Source: a virus
Length of the DNA stretch: 64,000 bases
Virus record (IMG/VR): IMGVR_UViG_3300030090_005562
Coordinates: 1-64,000 of that record
Reading direction: 5' to 3' (one strand)
Shown here: positions 1 to 7,508 of the stretch, piece after piece
Numbering within the stretch: the first letter of the stretch is position 1
How the letters are laid out: each line of letters begins with the position of its first letter
Position numbers and translations under genes: made by a program
The notes under the pieces: generated by a model
Told to the model about the DNA's origin: nothing
The model's database searches: none
Seen by the model: the letters and a program-made list of their open reading frames with translations, nothing else

Positions 1-2
1 AC

Positions 3-803
3 GTCAATCCAGATAAAAAATTTGAAGATTCTCCTTGGTTTGGAGCGTGCGCAGAGGACTTAAACTGGAAGCAGCGGGTGAAACTTCAAGCTGCCGCACA
101 ACAGCATATCGACCATGCTATTAGCTCTACATTAAATCTACCAGAAGATGTTTCTGTTGAGCAGGTAGAAGAGATTTATGAAGAGGCGTGGGAAAGAGGA
201 TGTAAGGGAATTACAGTATACAGAAAGAACTGTCGCACAGGAGTTTTGGTAGAGGAGGCGAAGCAAAAGCAGGAAGAATCTCCCGAACAGGCTGCCGAAG
301 ACGAGAAAAGACCTAGAGAGCTTCCCTGTGACGTATATCATATTAGTGTGCGACATAACCAATACTTTGTTTTAGTTGGCCTAAAGGATGGAAAGCCCTA
401 CGAAGTTTTTGCGGGCAAGAACGGTTTTCTTAACAAGAACATAAAGACCGGAAGAATTATAAGAAAAAGAAGAAAGTTTTACAGAGCAGAATTTGACCAC
501 GACGAGGAAACTGAGCTTTCCCCAATCACTGCGGCTTGCAGCGACCACGAAGAAACAATAACCAGACTTATATCTGGATATTTAAGGCTCGGAGTTGACA
601 TGCACTTCATAGTCCAGCAACTCGAAAAGGTTGACGGAGAAATGCATTGCTTTGCTAGAAGCGTTTCAAGAGCTTTGAAAAAGTACATACCAGACGGAAC
701 AGAGGAAAGCGGAGAGGCGTGTCCAGAGTGCGGAACATCTCCTATAGTAAGGCAAGAGGGATGTGTGACTTGTTTATCGTGCGGATGGAGTAAGTGTCTA
801 TAA
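3..803 (+). CDS. nrdJ: Adenosylcobalamin-dependent (class II) ribonucleotide reductase, C-terminal part
   Basis: The frame is open to the left window edge, so only about 266 C-terminal residues are visible and the true start lies outside; a GTG at 78 is internal. A stretch reading QQHIDHAISSTLNLPED followed by a helix ending in GCKGITVYR is the conserved end of the catalytic barrel of class II reductases. After it come an acidic linker, a TSCPD-like domain, and a C-terminal zinc-ribbon/redox tail with CPEC and CVTCLSCGWSKC cysteines. These enzymes make deoxyribonucleotides without oxygen or a separate radical subunit, which suits phage DNA synthesis. The stop overlaps the next ATG by one base (TAATG), suggesting translational coupling. 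Confidence 0.9.
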   Translation, partial: VNPDKKFEDSPWFGACAEDLNWKQRVKLQAAAQQHIDHAISSTLNLPEDVSVEQVEEIYEEAWERGCKGITVYRKNCRTGVLVEEAKQKQEESPEQAAEDEKRPRELPCDVYHISVRHNQYFVLVGLKDGKPYEVFAGKNGFLNKNIKTGRIIRKRRKFYRAEFDHDEETELSPITAACSDHEETITRLISGYLRLGVDMHFIVQQLEKVDGEMHCFARSVSRALKKYIPDGTEESGEACPECGTSPIVRQEGCVTCLSCGWSKCL

Positions 804-1174
804 TGCCCACATATGTATTTAAATGCGAAGAATGCGACTATGAGCTTGAGGTTGAGCAAAGCATCAAAAAGCCCACGCCAAACAGAAAAAAGTGTCCGGC
901 ATGTGGAAAAAATAAATTAGAGAGACTTTTATTTGCCCCACACGTTTACAATAAGCCTGGGGATGATAATATAACATTAGGTCTTCTTGCAGATAGAAAT
1001 TCGTCTAGATTTTCCGACGACCAAAAAGAGGCCCTGGAAAGTAAAAATGGTGTCAAGAAAAAGAAGAAGAGAGAGGGAAAGAATTTCTGGGAAACCTCTG
1101 ATAAAAATATGAAAAAAATATCAGAAATGACCCCTGCGCAAAAGAAAAAGTATATAGAAACGGGAGAAAAATGA
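803..1174 (+). CDS. FmdB-family small zinc-ribbon protein
   Basis: Start placed at the ATG at 803 rather than the upstream GTG at 794, because FmdB-family proteins begin MPTY and this gives MPTYVFKCEEC. Two CxxC pairs (CEEC, CPAC) near the N-terminus form the zinc ribbon. The rest is a Lys-rich, probably disordered tail (KKKKKRE) ending in a short helical segment. Family members are annotated as putative regulators but their biochemical role is not established. It overlaps the reductase by one base and is followed by an ATGA overlap, so it sits in the same transcript. A role in transcription or as a small nucleic-acid-binding protein is inference. Confidence 0.75.
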   Translation: MPTYVFKCEECDYELEVEQSIKKPTPNRKKCPACGKNKLERLLFAPHVYNKPGDDNITLGLLADRNSSRFSDDQKEALESKNGVKKKKKREGKNFWETSDKNMKKISEMTPAQKKKYIETGEK

Positions 1175-1479
1175 AAAACAACCAAGACGAAATAAAGAAA
1201 CAAATTTACGAGAAGACCAGAGAGTATCTTCCAGGGACGACTGTTGCCCAAGTAAAGGTAGAGGTAAGTCTTCACAGAGCATATATTGATTTGAAAACTA
1301 GCGAGAAAATATTTGAGCTTGTGGACATGCATTCTGAAAGATTTGACGCAAGAGTCGATAGCGACGATGCATACGAGGCTAGAGACATAATGAGAAAGAA
1401 TATAATTCAATCATGCAGCAACTGGGATTCTTTACCAAATGATAAAAATGCAAACAACGAAACGGACAAGGATGAGTGA
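1171..1479 (+). CDS. Hypothetical protein, 102 aa
   Basis: I do not recognise this protein. It is a small, charged, mostly helical-looking polypeptide with an Asn/Asp-rich C-terminal tail and no membrane segment, signal peptide or obvious metal-binding motif. It starts at an ATG that overlaps the previous stop (ATGA) and its last bases overlap the start of the next gene, so it is almost certainly translated as part of this operon. Its position among zinc-ribbon genes next to ribonucleotide reductase suggests an accessory nucleic-acid or host-takeover role, but nothing in the sequence shows that. Confidence 0.65.
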   Translation: MKNNQDEIKKQIYEKTREYLPGTTVAQVKVEVSLHRAYIDLKTSEKIFELVDMHSERFDARVDSDDAYEARDIMRKNIIQSCSNWDSLPNDKNANNETDKDE

Positions 1480-1720
1480 TTTTACTTTTTTATGTTCAAA
1501 CTGCGATGCGCCTCTAGCAGAATTTTTAGAAAAACCTAAACAAAGCCAAATTTCTAGAAAAATTAAAGCGATGTGTCCCCATTGTGGGGATGCGTCATTC
1601 ACTAAAGACATTACAAGTGAATTTTATATTGGCGCAACAGAGTACACGGCAGTAGAGTCGCTGGAAGAAAAAGACGGGGTTATTATAATAAAAACAATTA
1701 AGAGTAAAAAATATGACTAA
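1472..1720 (+). CDS. Small zinc-ribbon protein, 82 aa
   Basis: The ATG at 1472 is preferred over the upstream in-frame ATG at 1439: it yields MSDFTFLCSNC and lies just after a purine-rich stretch (ggacaagg), while the earlier start would overlap the neighbour by 41 bases. Two CxxC knuckles (CSNC and CPHC) about 30 residues apart form a probable zinc ribbon, with a beta-rich C-terminus. Function unknown; phage proteins of this size and type are often transcription or replication accessory factors, but that is inference. It follows FmdB and the reductase tail as the third zinc-ribbon element within 1 kb. Confidence 0.7.
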   Translation: MSDFTFLCSNCDAPLAEFLEKPKQSQISRKIKAMCPHCGDASFTKDITSEFYIGATEYTAVESLEEKDGVIIIKTIKSKKYD

Positions 1721-2093
1721 ACAATATATAACAAGCACAACTAAGTCAGGGGCCTCTCACGGCTCTGACTCATCTGGTTCACTTGAAAGCGCTTTATTTT
1801 ATGGCTCTGGAGGTGAGATTGAATCGGATGGAACAGACTGCTACGCCAAAAAAAATCATTTTAAAAATGCGCAGGGTGAGGACAGAGAGTCTTACTATAT
1901 AAAGTCTGGCAGAGACGGTTCTTTATTTGACCCATGGGGCATGTTTACTGAAGGCACCGAAAAGAAAGAGTTTGGAAGTGAATCTTACTGGAGGTTTAAA
2001 GCAGTAAATAAAAAGTGCTTTGAATTGTATGTGAGATTTTTAGAGTCTAAAAACAACTCGTTTAAGCTGCACGCAGAAAGAGAGATAGGATAA
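1713..2093 (+). CDS. Hypothetical protein, 126 aa
   Basis: Not recognised. The N-terminal third is Ser/Gly-rich (runs such as SGASHGSDSSGS) and probably flexible; the remainder contains aromatic and charged residues typical of a small globular domain. No cysteine cluster, nucleotide-binding loop or membrane span is visible. It overlaps the upstream zinc-ribbon gene by 8 bases and joins the next gene through a TAATG overlap, so it belongs to the same leading transcript. Its solubility and composition would fit a small virion-independent accessory protein, but no function can be assigned. Confidence 0.65.
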   Translation: MTKQYITSTTKSGASHGSDSSGSLESALFYGSGGEIESDGTDCYAKKNHFKNAQGEDRESYYIKSGRDGSLFDPWGMFTEGTEKKEFGSESYWRFKAVNKKCFELYVRFLESKNNSFKLHAEREIG

Positions 2094-2464
2094 TGCCTAA
2101 AGCAAGAGAATTAACAGAAGTAGAAAAATTTTATATTGAAAACAACCCACAGCAGAGCGACGAAGAAATTGCCTCGCAAATCAAAGGAGTTGGTGCAAAA
2201 ACAGTAGAAAAGTTTCGCGCGTCAATCACTCCCGCTCAGGATGACAAGAGAGATTCAATCACCGAAACTAGAGAAGAGAGAATCGACAGGCTTGGCAATG
2301 GAGCAAAAGCAGGTGATTTTATAGCCAAACAAAGCGGGGCATCTATAATGACTCAACAAGCGTCTGAGGTTACAGATGCTAGAGCGATTGTTCACGGAAC
2401 TAGAATGAATAAAGCTGAATACGAATCTAAAAACAAAGATAAAATTCATAAACCGCAAAATTAA
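2093..2464 (+). CDS. Hypothetical protein with possible N-terminal helix-turn-helix, 123 aa
   Basis: Residues 1-45 (beginning MPKARELTEVEKFYIE and continuing with SDEEIASQIKGVGAKTVEKF) have the pattern of a small homeodomain-like or resolvase-type helix-turn-helix: a helix, a DEEIA turn helix, then a putative recognition helix. The C-terminal half is polar, includes a short GASIMTQQASE segment and looks extended. This would suit a small DNA-binding regulator, but the assignment rests on pattern alone. The gene joins its upstream neighbour by a one-base TAATG overlap and ends 3 bases before the next ATG. Confidence 0.6.
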   Translation: MPKARELTEVEKFYIENNPQQSDEEIASQIKGVGAKTVEKFRASITPAQDDKRDSITETREERIDRLGNGAKAGDFIAKQSGASIMTQQASEVTDARAIVHGTRMNKAEYESKNKDKIHKPQN

Positions 2465-2467
2465 ACG

Positions 2468-2935
2468 ATGACTAATCAAGACATAGCCTCTACATCTTAC
2501 GGACTTTGCATTGAAGATTGTAAATATTTGGAGGATAAAAGCATCTGGATTGCAACGCTATCCAATGGCTTAACAGTTTACCAGGATGACCACAAATCTG
2601 GGAAAGAGCCCATAGCGTGGAAAAGGCTGTCTAAATACTGCAAAGAAAACGATGTTTTTGTCATAGGTATGTGTTTAAAATTTCGCTCTAACGTAATCAT
2701 AATAAAAACTCCAGACGAGATTGATGGATTTTATTTTGCTTATGGTGCCCAGAGAGAGTTTGATGAAGATGTTACTAGAGCTTACTATGTTGTAGGCTAT
2801 GCTAAGAGAGGCAATATATACTCTAACTGGTACACAATACCTGAACTTCTAAAGCATAAAGAGTCTAATCGAACCCTCACTCAAAAAGACCTGGAAGACG
2901 AAAGATTAATAGTCAGCCCGGCTTACACAAATTGA
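2468..2935 (+). CDS. Hypothetical protein, 155 aa
   Basis: Not recognised. The sequence looks like a compact alpha/beta domain: it has two early cysteines (CIEDC), a repeated aromatic pattern and a central strand-rich portion (FRSNVIIIKT). No catalytic motif is evident. It is the last gene before the first clear promoter in the window; its TGA stop is formed within the TTGACA -35 hexamer of that promoter, so the promoter starts inside this gene's 3-prime end. This places it at the end of the leading small-gene operon. Confidence 0.65.
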   Translation: MTNQDIASTSYGLCIEDCKYLEDKSIWIATLSNGLTVYQDDHKSGKEPIAWKRLSKYCKENDVFVIGMCLKFRSNVIIIKTPDEIDGFYFAYGAQREFDEDVTRAYYVVGYAKRGNIYSNWYTIPELLKHKESNRTLTQKDLEDERLIVSPAYTN

Positions 2936-2959
2936 CAACTTCTTCTCTTAAGCTATAAT
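2932..2959 (+). promoter_or_regulatory. Sigma70-type promoter, TTGACA-N16-TATAAT
   Basis: Perfect consensus hexamers: TTGACA at 2932-2937 and TATAAT at 2954-2959, separated by 16 bases. The expected transcription start is about 2966, only about 4 bases before the ATG at 2970, so the first mRNA would be leaderless or nearly so. It lies in one of the few real intergenic gaps of the plus strand and would drive the replication block using host RNA polymerase. Confidence 0.8.
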
Positions 2960-2969
2960 AAGCTATATT

Positions 2970-3437
2970 ATGGCAACTGAAAAAACACAAAAATGTAAAT
3001 TCCACTCCGATTATGGTGGAGGTTACGTTCGTGAAGACCAGTGGATAACTGAGAGGCTTTGCGCTTTAATTGCAAAGAAAAACGGTACAGAGCTTCCAGA
3101 TAAGTTTTGGAATCTTCCAAAATGGAAAAGCATATTTCGGAGACAAGTGCAAATAGCCGTAAAGCTACTATCTGTGTATAAAGCTGAAGTGGTTTCAATG
3201 GCCCTGAGAGACAAAAGATGCAGGAACGTCCGCTCATTTGCTGCGTTCAAGGCTGGCACATTTTTTTCAAAAGTTTTAAAAGAGTATCAAGCTAAATATG
3301 ATGCGGAGATGAAATCTAAAGAGGTTCAGCTTGAGATTAGAAGCACAACCTCTATACCTAAACGTACTGTAAAAGATAACAAATTATCGAGGTTAAAAAA
3401 TATAGATGGCAAAACAAGACCCATTCAAAGTGGCTAA
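2970..3437 (+). CDS. Hypothetical protein, first gene of the replication operon, 155 aa
   Basis: Not recognised. A basic, largely helical protein (many Lys/Arg, e.g. KWKSIFRRQVQIAVKLL) with a single CKFHSDYGGGY segment near the N-terminus that could bind metal. Basic charge plus first position in the replication operon suggests DNA binding or a replication accessory role; this is inference. No ribosome-binding site precedes the ATG because the promoter -10 element ends 10 bases upstream, so translation is probably from a near-leaderless message. The last 32 bases overlap the start of the recombinase gene. Confidence 0.65.
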   Translation: MATEKTQKCKFHSDYGGGYVREDQWITERLCALIAKKNGTELPDKFWNLPKWKSIFRRQVQIAVKLLSVYKAEVVSMALRDKRCRNVRSFAAFKAGTFFSKVLKEYQAKYDAEMKSKEVQLEIRSTTSIPKRTVKDNKLSRLKNIDGKTRPIQSG

Positions 3438-4530
3438 AGATTTATTGGCTAAACATGGAGACAATATAGTAAGAAGCGGAGACGCAATGGTTTCCGATAA
3501 ACAGGAAATTGTTTCTGTTTCTCCATTGATTGATGTGAACATAGGAGGAGGAATACCCGAAGGCTCAGTAGTTCTTCTTGCTGGCGATGAGAAATGCGGT
3601 AAAACAGTTACAGCATTGCAGATTTGCAAAAACGCACAGGATATGGGTAAAAACATATACTACCTAAACATCGAGGCTAGGTTGAAATCTAGAGACCTAG
3701 AAGGCATAGAGGGATTAGACTTAGAAAAAATAAACGTAGTAAGCTCATACAGGGAGGATGACAGTGAAGGAAATTTGGTTCAAAGTAAAATCCTTAGTGG
3801 AGAAGAGTGGCTCAGTTTCGCTGAGAATTTTATACATAATGACCCTGGATGCGTTGTTGTTCTTGATTCTATTTCTCAGCTTGTAACTGAACGTCAATTA
3901 CAGGCAGATATTGGCGATGTAACTGGTGACGGAGGGTTCAGGCTTCTGTCTCAATTCATAGGCAGAATAGCTCCAGTTGTGGTTGTAAATAAATGTATCG
4001 TGATTGGAATCCAGCATCTAATTGCAAATACACGCGCAAGGCCAGGACAAAAAACAAAAAGCAGGAGTGGTGGTCGTAAGATTAGATATGCGGTTGACGT
4101 AGACCTTGAATGCACATATATACAGCCGTGGAAAGCATCCTCTGCGGATGACGCGGAACAGATAGGGCAAAGGGTCAACTGGATTACCCGCTCTACTGCT
4201 AGGCCGATACCTCCAGGACGAAAGATTGAGTCTTTATTGAGGTATGGGGTTGGACTTGACAAAATAGGAGAGCTGATTAGCCTTGGAAAAAGCCTTGGTT
4301 TTATAAGGGTGTCTGGCTCTTGGTATGTTTTAGATTATATGCAGAATCATCTCGACATTTTAGGAGTAGATGAATGGGCTGTGGACAAGAAAGGGAAGCT
4401 AACCCCAGAAATGTCAAAGCTCGTACAAGCTCAAGGAGAACACAAGGCTCACGATTTGCTTAAAGCTAACCCAGATTATTTGGATTGTTTACAAAAAGAC
4501 ATATATGAAATGCTTGGGATGAGTGAATGA
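3406..4530 (+). CDS. RecA/UvsX-family recombinase
   Basis: A 374-residue RecA-fold ATPase. Walker A is GDEKCGKT at residues 60-67 and the Walker B strand CVVVLDS at 149-155. A glutamate in NIEARLK follows strand 2 at the position of the RecA catalytic Glu, and loop regions later include QHLIANT and GGRKIRY. RecA/UvsX proteins form filaments on single-stranded DNA and drive strand exchange, which in T4-like phages also primes recombination-dependent replication. Length fits phage recombinases (about 350-390 aa). It is followed at once by a nuclease and a possible mediator. I cannot decide between bacterial RecA and UvsX lineage by eye. Confidence 0.85.
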   Translation: MAKQDPFKVAKDLLAKHGDNIVRSGDAMVSDKQEIVSVSPLIDVNIGGGIPEGSVVLLAGDEKCGKTVTALQICKNAQDMGKNIYYLNIEARLKSRDLEGIEGLDLEKINVVSSYREDDSEGNLVQSKILSGEEWLSFAENFIHNDPGCVVVLDSISQLVTERQLQADIGDVTGDGGFRLLSQFIGRIAPVVVVNKCIVIGIQHLIANTRARPGQKTKSRSGGRKIRYAVDVDLECTYIQPWKASSADDAEQIGQRVNWITRSTARPIPPGRKIESLLRYGVGLDKIGELISLGKSLGFIRVSGSWYVLDYMQNHLDILGVDEWAVDKKGKLTPEMSKLVQAQGEHKAHDLLKANPDYLDCLQKDIYEMLGMSE

Positions 4531-4925
4531 AGGTAGTAGACTTTAACGGAAAAGAACACAACTTCCCTCCAACGGGTCATCAGCCTGACTTGGATGACGG
4601 AAGAAAAAGAAGCGACCTTCATCTTCATGCTAGAAGGCTATTGAAAGAGATTTACCCTACGCAAAGAATACTAGAAGAAGTGCCTCTGCCTGGAACTAGA
4701 CAATACGCAGACTTTTACCTCCCCCACAGGAAAGCGGTTGTTGAGGTCCACGGCAGACAGCACTATGAGTTTGTTGCACACTTTCATGAAGATAGATGGG
4801 GTTTTGCCAAGTCAAAGCAAAATGATTCTAAGAAAGAAAGTTGGTGTGATATGAATAATATTAAGTATATAGTTTTACCATACAATAAGGTTAATGATTG
4901 GGATGACATCATATCAGAGTCTTGA
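4527..4925 (+). CDS. Small PD-(D/E)XK-like nuclease, DUF559/Vsr-like
   Basis: 132 residues. The core ADFYLPHRKAVVEVHGRQHYE (residues 61-81) has the arrangement of the DUF559/very-short-patch-repair fold: Asp62 on one strand, then Glu73-x-His75 and Gln78-His79 on the next. A basic helical segment precedes it (residues 30-45) and a hydrophobic strand follows (NIKYIVLPYN). Such proteins cut DNA in mismatch repair, homing or resolution. Its place directly after the recombinase (ATGA overlap) suggests processing of recombination intermediates, but no substrate can be read from sequence. It shares this core pattern with the nuclease at 42840-43619. Confidence 0.6.
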   Translation: MKVVDFNGKEHNFPPTGHQPDLDDGRKRSDLHLHARRLLKEIYPTQRILEEVPLPGTRQYADFYLPHRKAVVEVHGRQHYEFVAHFHEDRWGFAKSKQNDSKKESWCDMNNIKYIVLPYNKVNDWDDIISES

Positions 4926-5391
4926 TGAGAGGTGGGAACAAGTAGAGAAAGCCCTAAAGCAGTTTGAGGTTGCTGTAGGGCTTGGTTCTTTAGGTCCAAC
5001 CGAAGTTAATAGGTGGATAAATATAACCCCTCAACTGTTGAACAAGCTTTCGGAACAGGAGTGTGCAGAAGGCGCGTACTTGCTTGTACAGGAAGCCACC
5101 TTTGTGCAGTCTCAGATTAATGTTTTACAGTCAAAGATAGATTGGTGCAATAGAAAGATAAACTCAATCATAGCACCAATAATCAAAAACCAAATCACAC
5201 GATATATGGAAAACGAATTAAAAAGAGCTTACGCAGTAAAGCAGGATGATGTTGCTGAGAGGCTACAACAAATAGCTGATGAAGCGTCTAGCTATCACTC
5301 ACGACTGATTTACCTACCTAACTCTTTGAGGGCACAAGCTGATAAGCTAACTAAATATCAAGAAATAAAGAGAGGTCAAAATTATGCCTGA
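4894..5391 (+). CDS. Coiled-coil protein, possible recombination mediator (UvsY-like role)
   Basis: A 165-residue, highly helical protein with heptad-like regions across residues 60-150 and many Lys, Gln and Glu. In T4-like phages a short helical single-strand-binding mediator (UvsY) loads the recombinase. Position directly downstream of the recombinase and upstream of helicase, plus helical composition, make a similar role plausible, but I see no diagnostic motif. The ATG at 4894 has AAGG three bases upstream; the in-frame ATG at 4903 (12-base spacing) is an alternative start. It overlaps the preceding nuclease gene by 32 bases. Confidence 0.45.
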   Translation: MIGMTSYQSLDERWEQVEKALKQFEVAVGLGSLGPTEVNRWINITPQLLNKLSEQECAEGAYLLVQEATFVQSQINVLQSKIDWCNRKINSIIAPIIKNQITRYMENELKRAYAVKQDDVAERLQQIADEASSYHSRLIYLPNSLRAQADKLTKYQEIKRGQNYA

Positions 5392-6031
5392 TTTTTCAGA
5401 GATACTAAAGATAGCCGTAGAACAACAAGACTGGCAGTTAATATGCGGTCTTTATACAAATATAACAGGAGAGCCTCTTTCAGTTCCGACTGCCGAGCAG
5501 ATAAAAAAAGAAGAAGAGGATGTTCTTGCAAAAGAATATTCTGTGGAAGAACTTAAATACCAGAATCAACTTCCCCCAGAAGAGCAAGACTTAAAATTAG
5601 TTGATAAAAATATTGACAACATGGTAGACAGCAGATATAATGATTTTACAGCTCCGCCAAGAAACACAGAGAATAAAAATTTTTCAGGCAGGCAAATGCG
5701 CTCAGAGGCTGTTGGAAGGAGTAAGCTCACAAATGTTGTTGGTGTTAGCGAAGAGGGATTCGTTGATGATTTGACAGAATCTCTTACCGACCCAGAGACA
5801 GGCGAAAAGCTAGTAGGCAACAATAAAAACGTAAAGGTAACCCCTAGAAATAGAAGAAAGCAGCTCGGCATGAATGATACATCTGTAATTAACGCTACAT
5901 GCTCTTCTTGCAGAAAACAATTTAAGGTTGCTTCATCAATAGCTTTTGGGTACTCAGATTCGGAATCTGAAAATACTTGGGAATGCAATGATTGCACTGT
6001 AAGAAAGGGTCGTCGTGACAGAGGTAGATAA
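5384..6031 (+). CDS. Hypothetical protein with C-terminal zinc ribbon, 215 aa
   Basis: The N-terminal about 50 residues look helical (ILKIAVEQQDWQLICGLY), the middle 120 residues are polar and probably disordered, and the C-terminus holds CSSC and CNDC pairs about 27 residues apart, a probable zinc ribbon ending in basic residues (RKGRRDRGR). Lying between the mediator candidate and the helicase, it could be a helicase-loading or ssDNA-binding adaptor, but this rests on position only. It overlaps its upstream neighbour by 8 bases and the helicase GTG start by 17 bases. Confidence 0.55.
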   Translation: MPDFSEILKIAVEQQDWQLICGLYTNITGEPLSVPTAEQIKKEEEDVLAKEYSVEELKYQNQLPPEEQDLKLVDKNIDNMVDSRYNDFTAPPRNTENKNFSGRQMRSEAVGRSKLTNVVGVSEEGFVDDLTESLTDPETGEKLVGNNKNVKVTPRNRRKQLGMNDTSVINATCSSCRKQFKVASSIAFGYSDSESENTWECNDCTVRKGRRDRGR

Positions 6032-7508
6032 TTCTAATCGTAACGTAGCTGCTGAAAGAGCCGTGCTGGCTGGACTATATACTTATGGCATTGATGCCTA
6101 TCTTGATGTTGCTCCGATGCTAACACCGATGTCATTTACTGACAGGTCTAATCAGGCAATTTACAAATGCTTTTGTCACTTATTTGAAGACAAAGAGCTT
6201 AAACAGCTTGATGAGTCCTCAGTATTTTCTGCCTCAAAAGACCTTGGATACTCTTGGCTTGTAGAGAAGAAGGACGAAATAAACCACCTTCACAGTATTT
6301 TTAACACGCATATATTGCTAGAGAATGTTAGGTCTTTTAGCGCAAAGATTAGCAGGCTTGAGGTCGCAAGGATGCTGCGACAACAAATGAGGGACGCTGA
6401 CGCTTCACTAAACGATGTTGGTGGAGATGAGCCGATTGAGCATATACTAGGCATAGCAGAAAAATGCATATTTGATTTTACAAGCAAGCTTACTAACTCT
6501 AGCGGCACTGACCCTCAGAGACTTAGCGAGGGGATGAGAGAGCATATCATGGATAGGCTTGACAATCCAACTGAAGTTATTGGCCTCCCCACGCCTTGGC
6601 CCGCCTACAATGAAGCAATCGGAGGTGGTTGCAGGAGAAAAGCGGTTAGTATGATTGGGGCAAGAAGCGGCGTTGGTAAGAGTATGCTGTCTGACAATCT
6701 GGCAAAACACTTGGCTGAACTTGATATACCCGTCTTATATCTTGACACTGAGATGTCAGATGAAGACCACTGGTACAGAATAGGGGCAAACTATGCGGAC
6801 GTTACTATTAATGACCTTGAAAGCGGGAGATGCGGTCAAAACTTTTCTGAAAAAGAAAGAGTTGTCAAGGCATTGGACAAGATTGAGTCTCTTCCCATTG
6901 ACTACATAAACATATCAGGAATACCGTTTGAAGAAAGTCTTGCAATAATTAGACGGTGGATTCATAAGAACGTTGGGTTTGAAGATGACGGTCGCACAAA
7001 AGACTGCATGGTTATATATGATTATGTGAAGCTGATGAACGGCGAAGACTTAAAGATTGGTGTTCAGGAATACCAAGTGCTGGGATTCATGATGACCTCT
7101 CTGCACAACCTTGCTGTCAGAAACGATATACCCATATTTACCATGATTCAACTTAACAGAGATGGCATAGATAAAGAAACGGCTGATGTTGTTGCTGGCT
7201 CAGACAGAGTGATGTGGCTAACCACAAACTTCTCTATTTTTAAACCTAAAAGCGATGAAGAGCTTCAGATGTCTGCGGCGGAAGAGGGCACGCATAAATT
7301 AGTAATTGTTAAGCATAGGCATGGGCCAGGAATGACCAGAGGTGATTATATAAATATGAAGATGGAGGGTTCCAAAGCAAGAATTACCGAAGGCAAAACA
7401 AAGCTAAAGATACAAAGAGAAAATGAAAGAGGAATAAATCCACAGCCAGAAAACGTATCTGAGGAAGTAAACGACATACCATTTGGCGTTGATAATGCAG
7501 GAAACTAA
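6015..7508 (+). CDS. dnaB: Replicative DNA helicase, DnaB family
   Basis: 497 residues with a GTG start. The N-terminal helical domain opens AAERAVLAGLY, typical of DnaB. The C-terminal RecA-like motor has Walker A GARSGVGKS at 215-223, then PVLYLDTEMS, a Walker B-like MVIYDYVKLM, and FTMIQLNRDG preceding the arginine-finger region. DnaB hexamers unwind duplex DNA 5-prime to 3-prime at the fork and recruit primase. The primase gene follows with a 14-base overlap, matching the usual helicase-primase pairing. The GTG sits after an AAAGGG purine stretch. Confidence 0.9.
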   Translation: MTEVDNSNRNVAAERAVLAGLYTYGIDAYLDVAPMLTPMSFTDRSNQAIYKCFCHLFEDKELKQLDESSVFSASKDLGYSWLVEKKDEINHLHSIFNTHILLENVRSFSAKISRLEVARMLRQQMRDADASLNDVGGDEPIEHILGIAEKCIFDFTSKLTNSSGTDPQRLSEGMREHIMDRLDNPTEVIGLPTPWPAYNEAIGGGCRRKAVSMIGARSGVGKSMLSDNLAKHLAELDIPVLYLDTEMSDEDHWYRIGANYADVTINDLESGRCGQNFSEKERVVKALDKIESLPIDYINISGIPFEESLAIIRRWIHKNVGFEDDGRTKDCMVIYDYVKLMNGEDLKIGVQEYQVLGFMMTSLHNLAVRNDIPIFTMIQLNRDGIDKETADVVAGSDRVMWLTTNFSIFKPKSDEELQMSAAEEGTHKLVIVKHRHGPGMTRGDYINMKMEGSKARITEGKTKLKIQRENERGINPQPENVSEEVNDIPFGVDNAGN

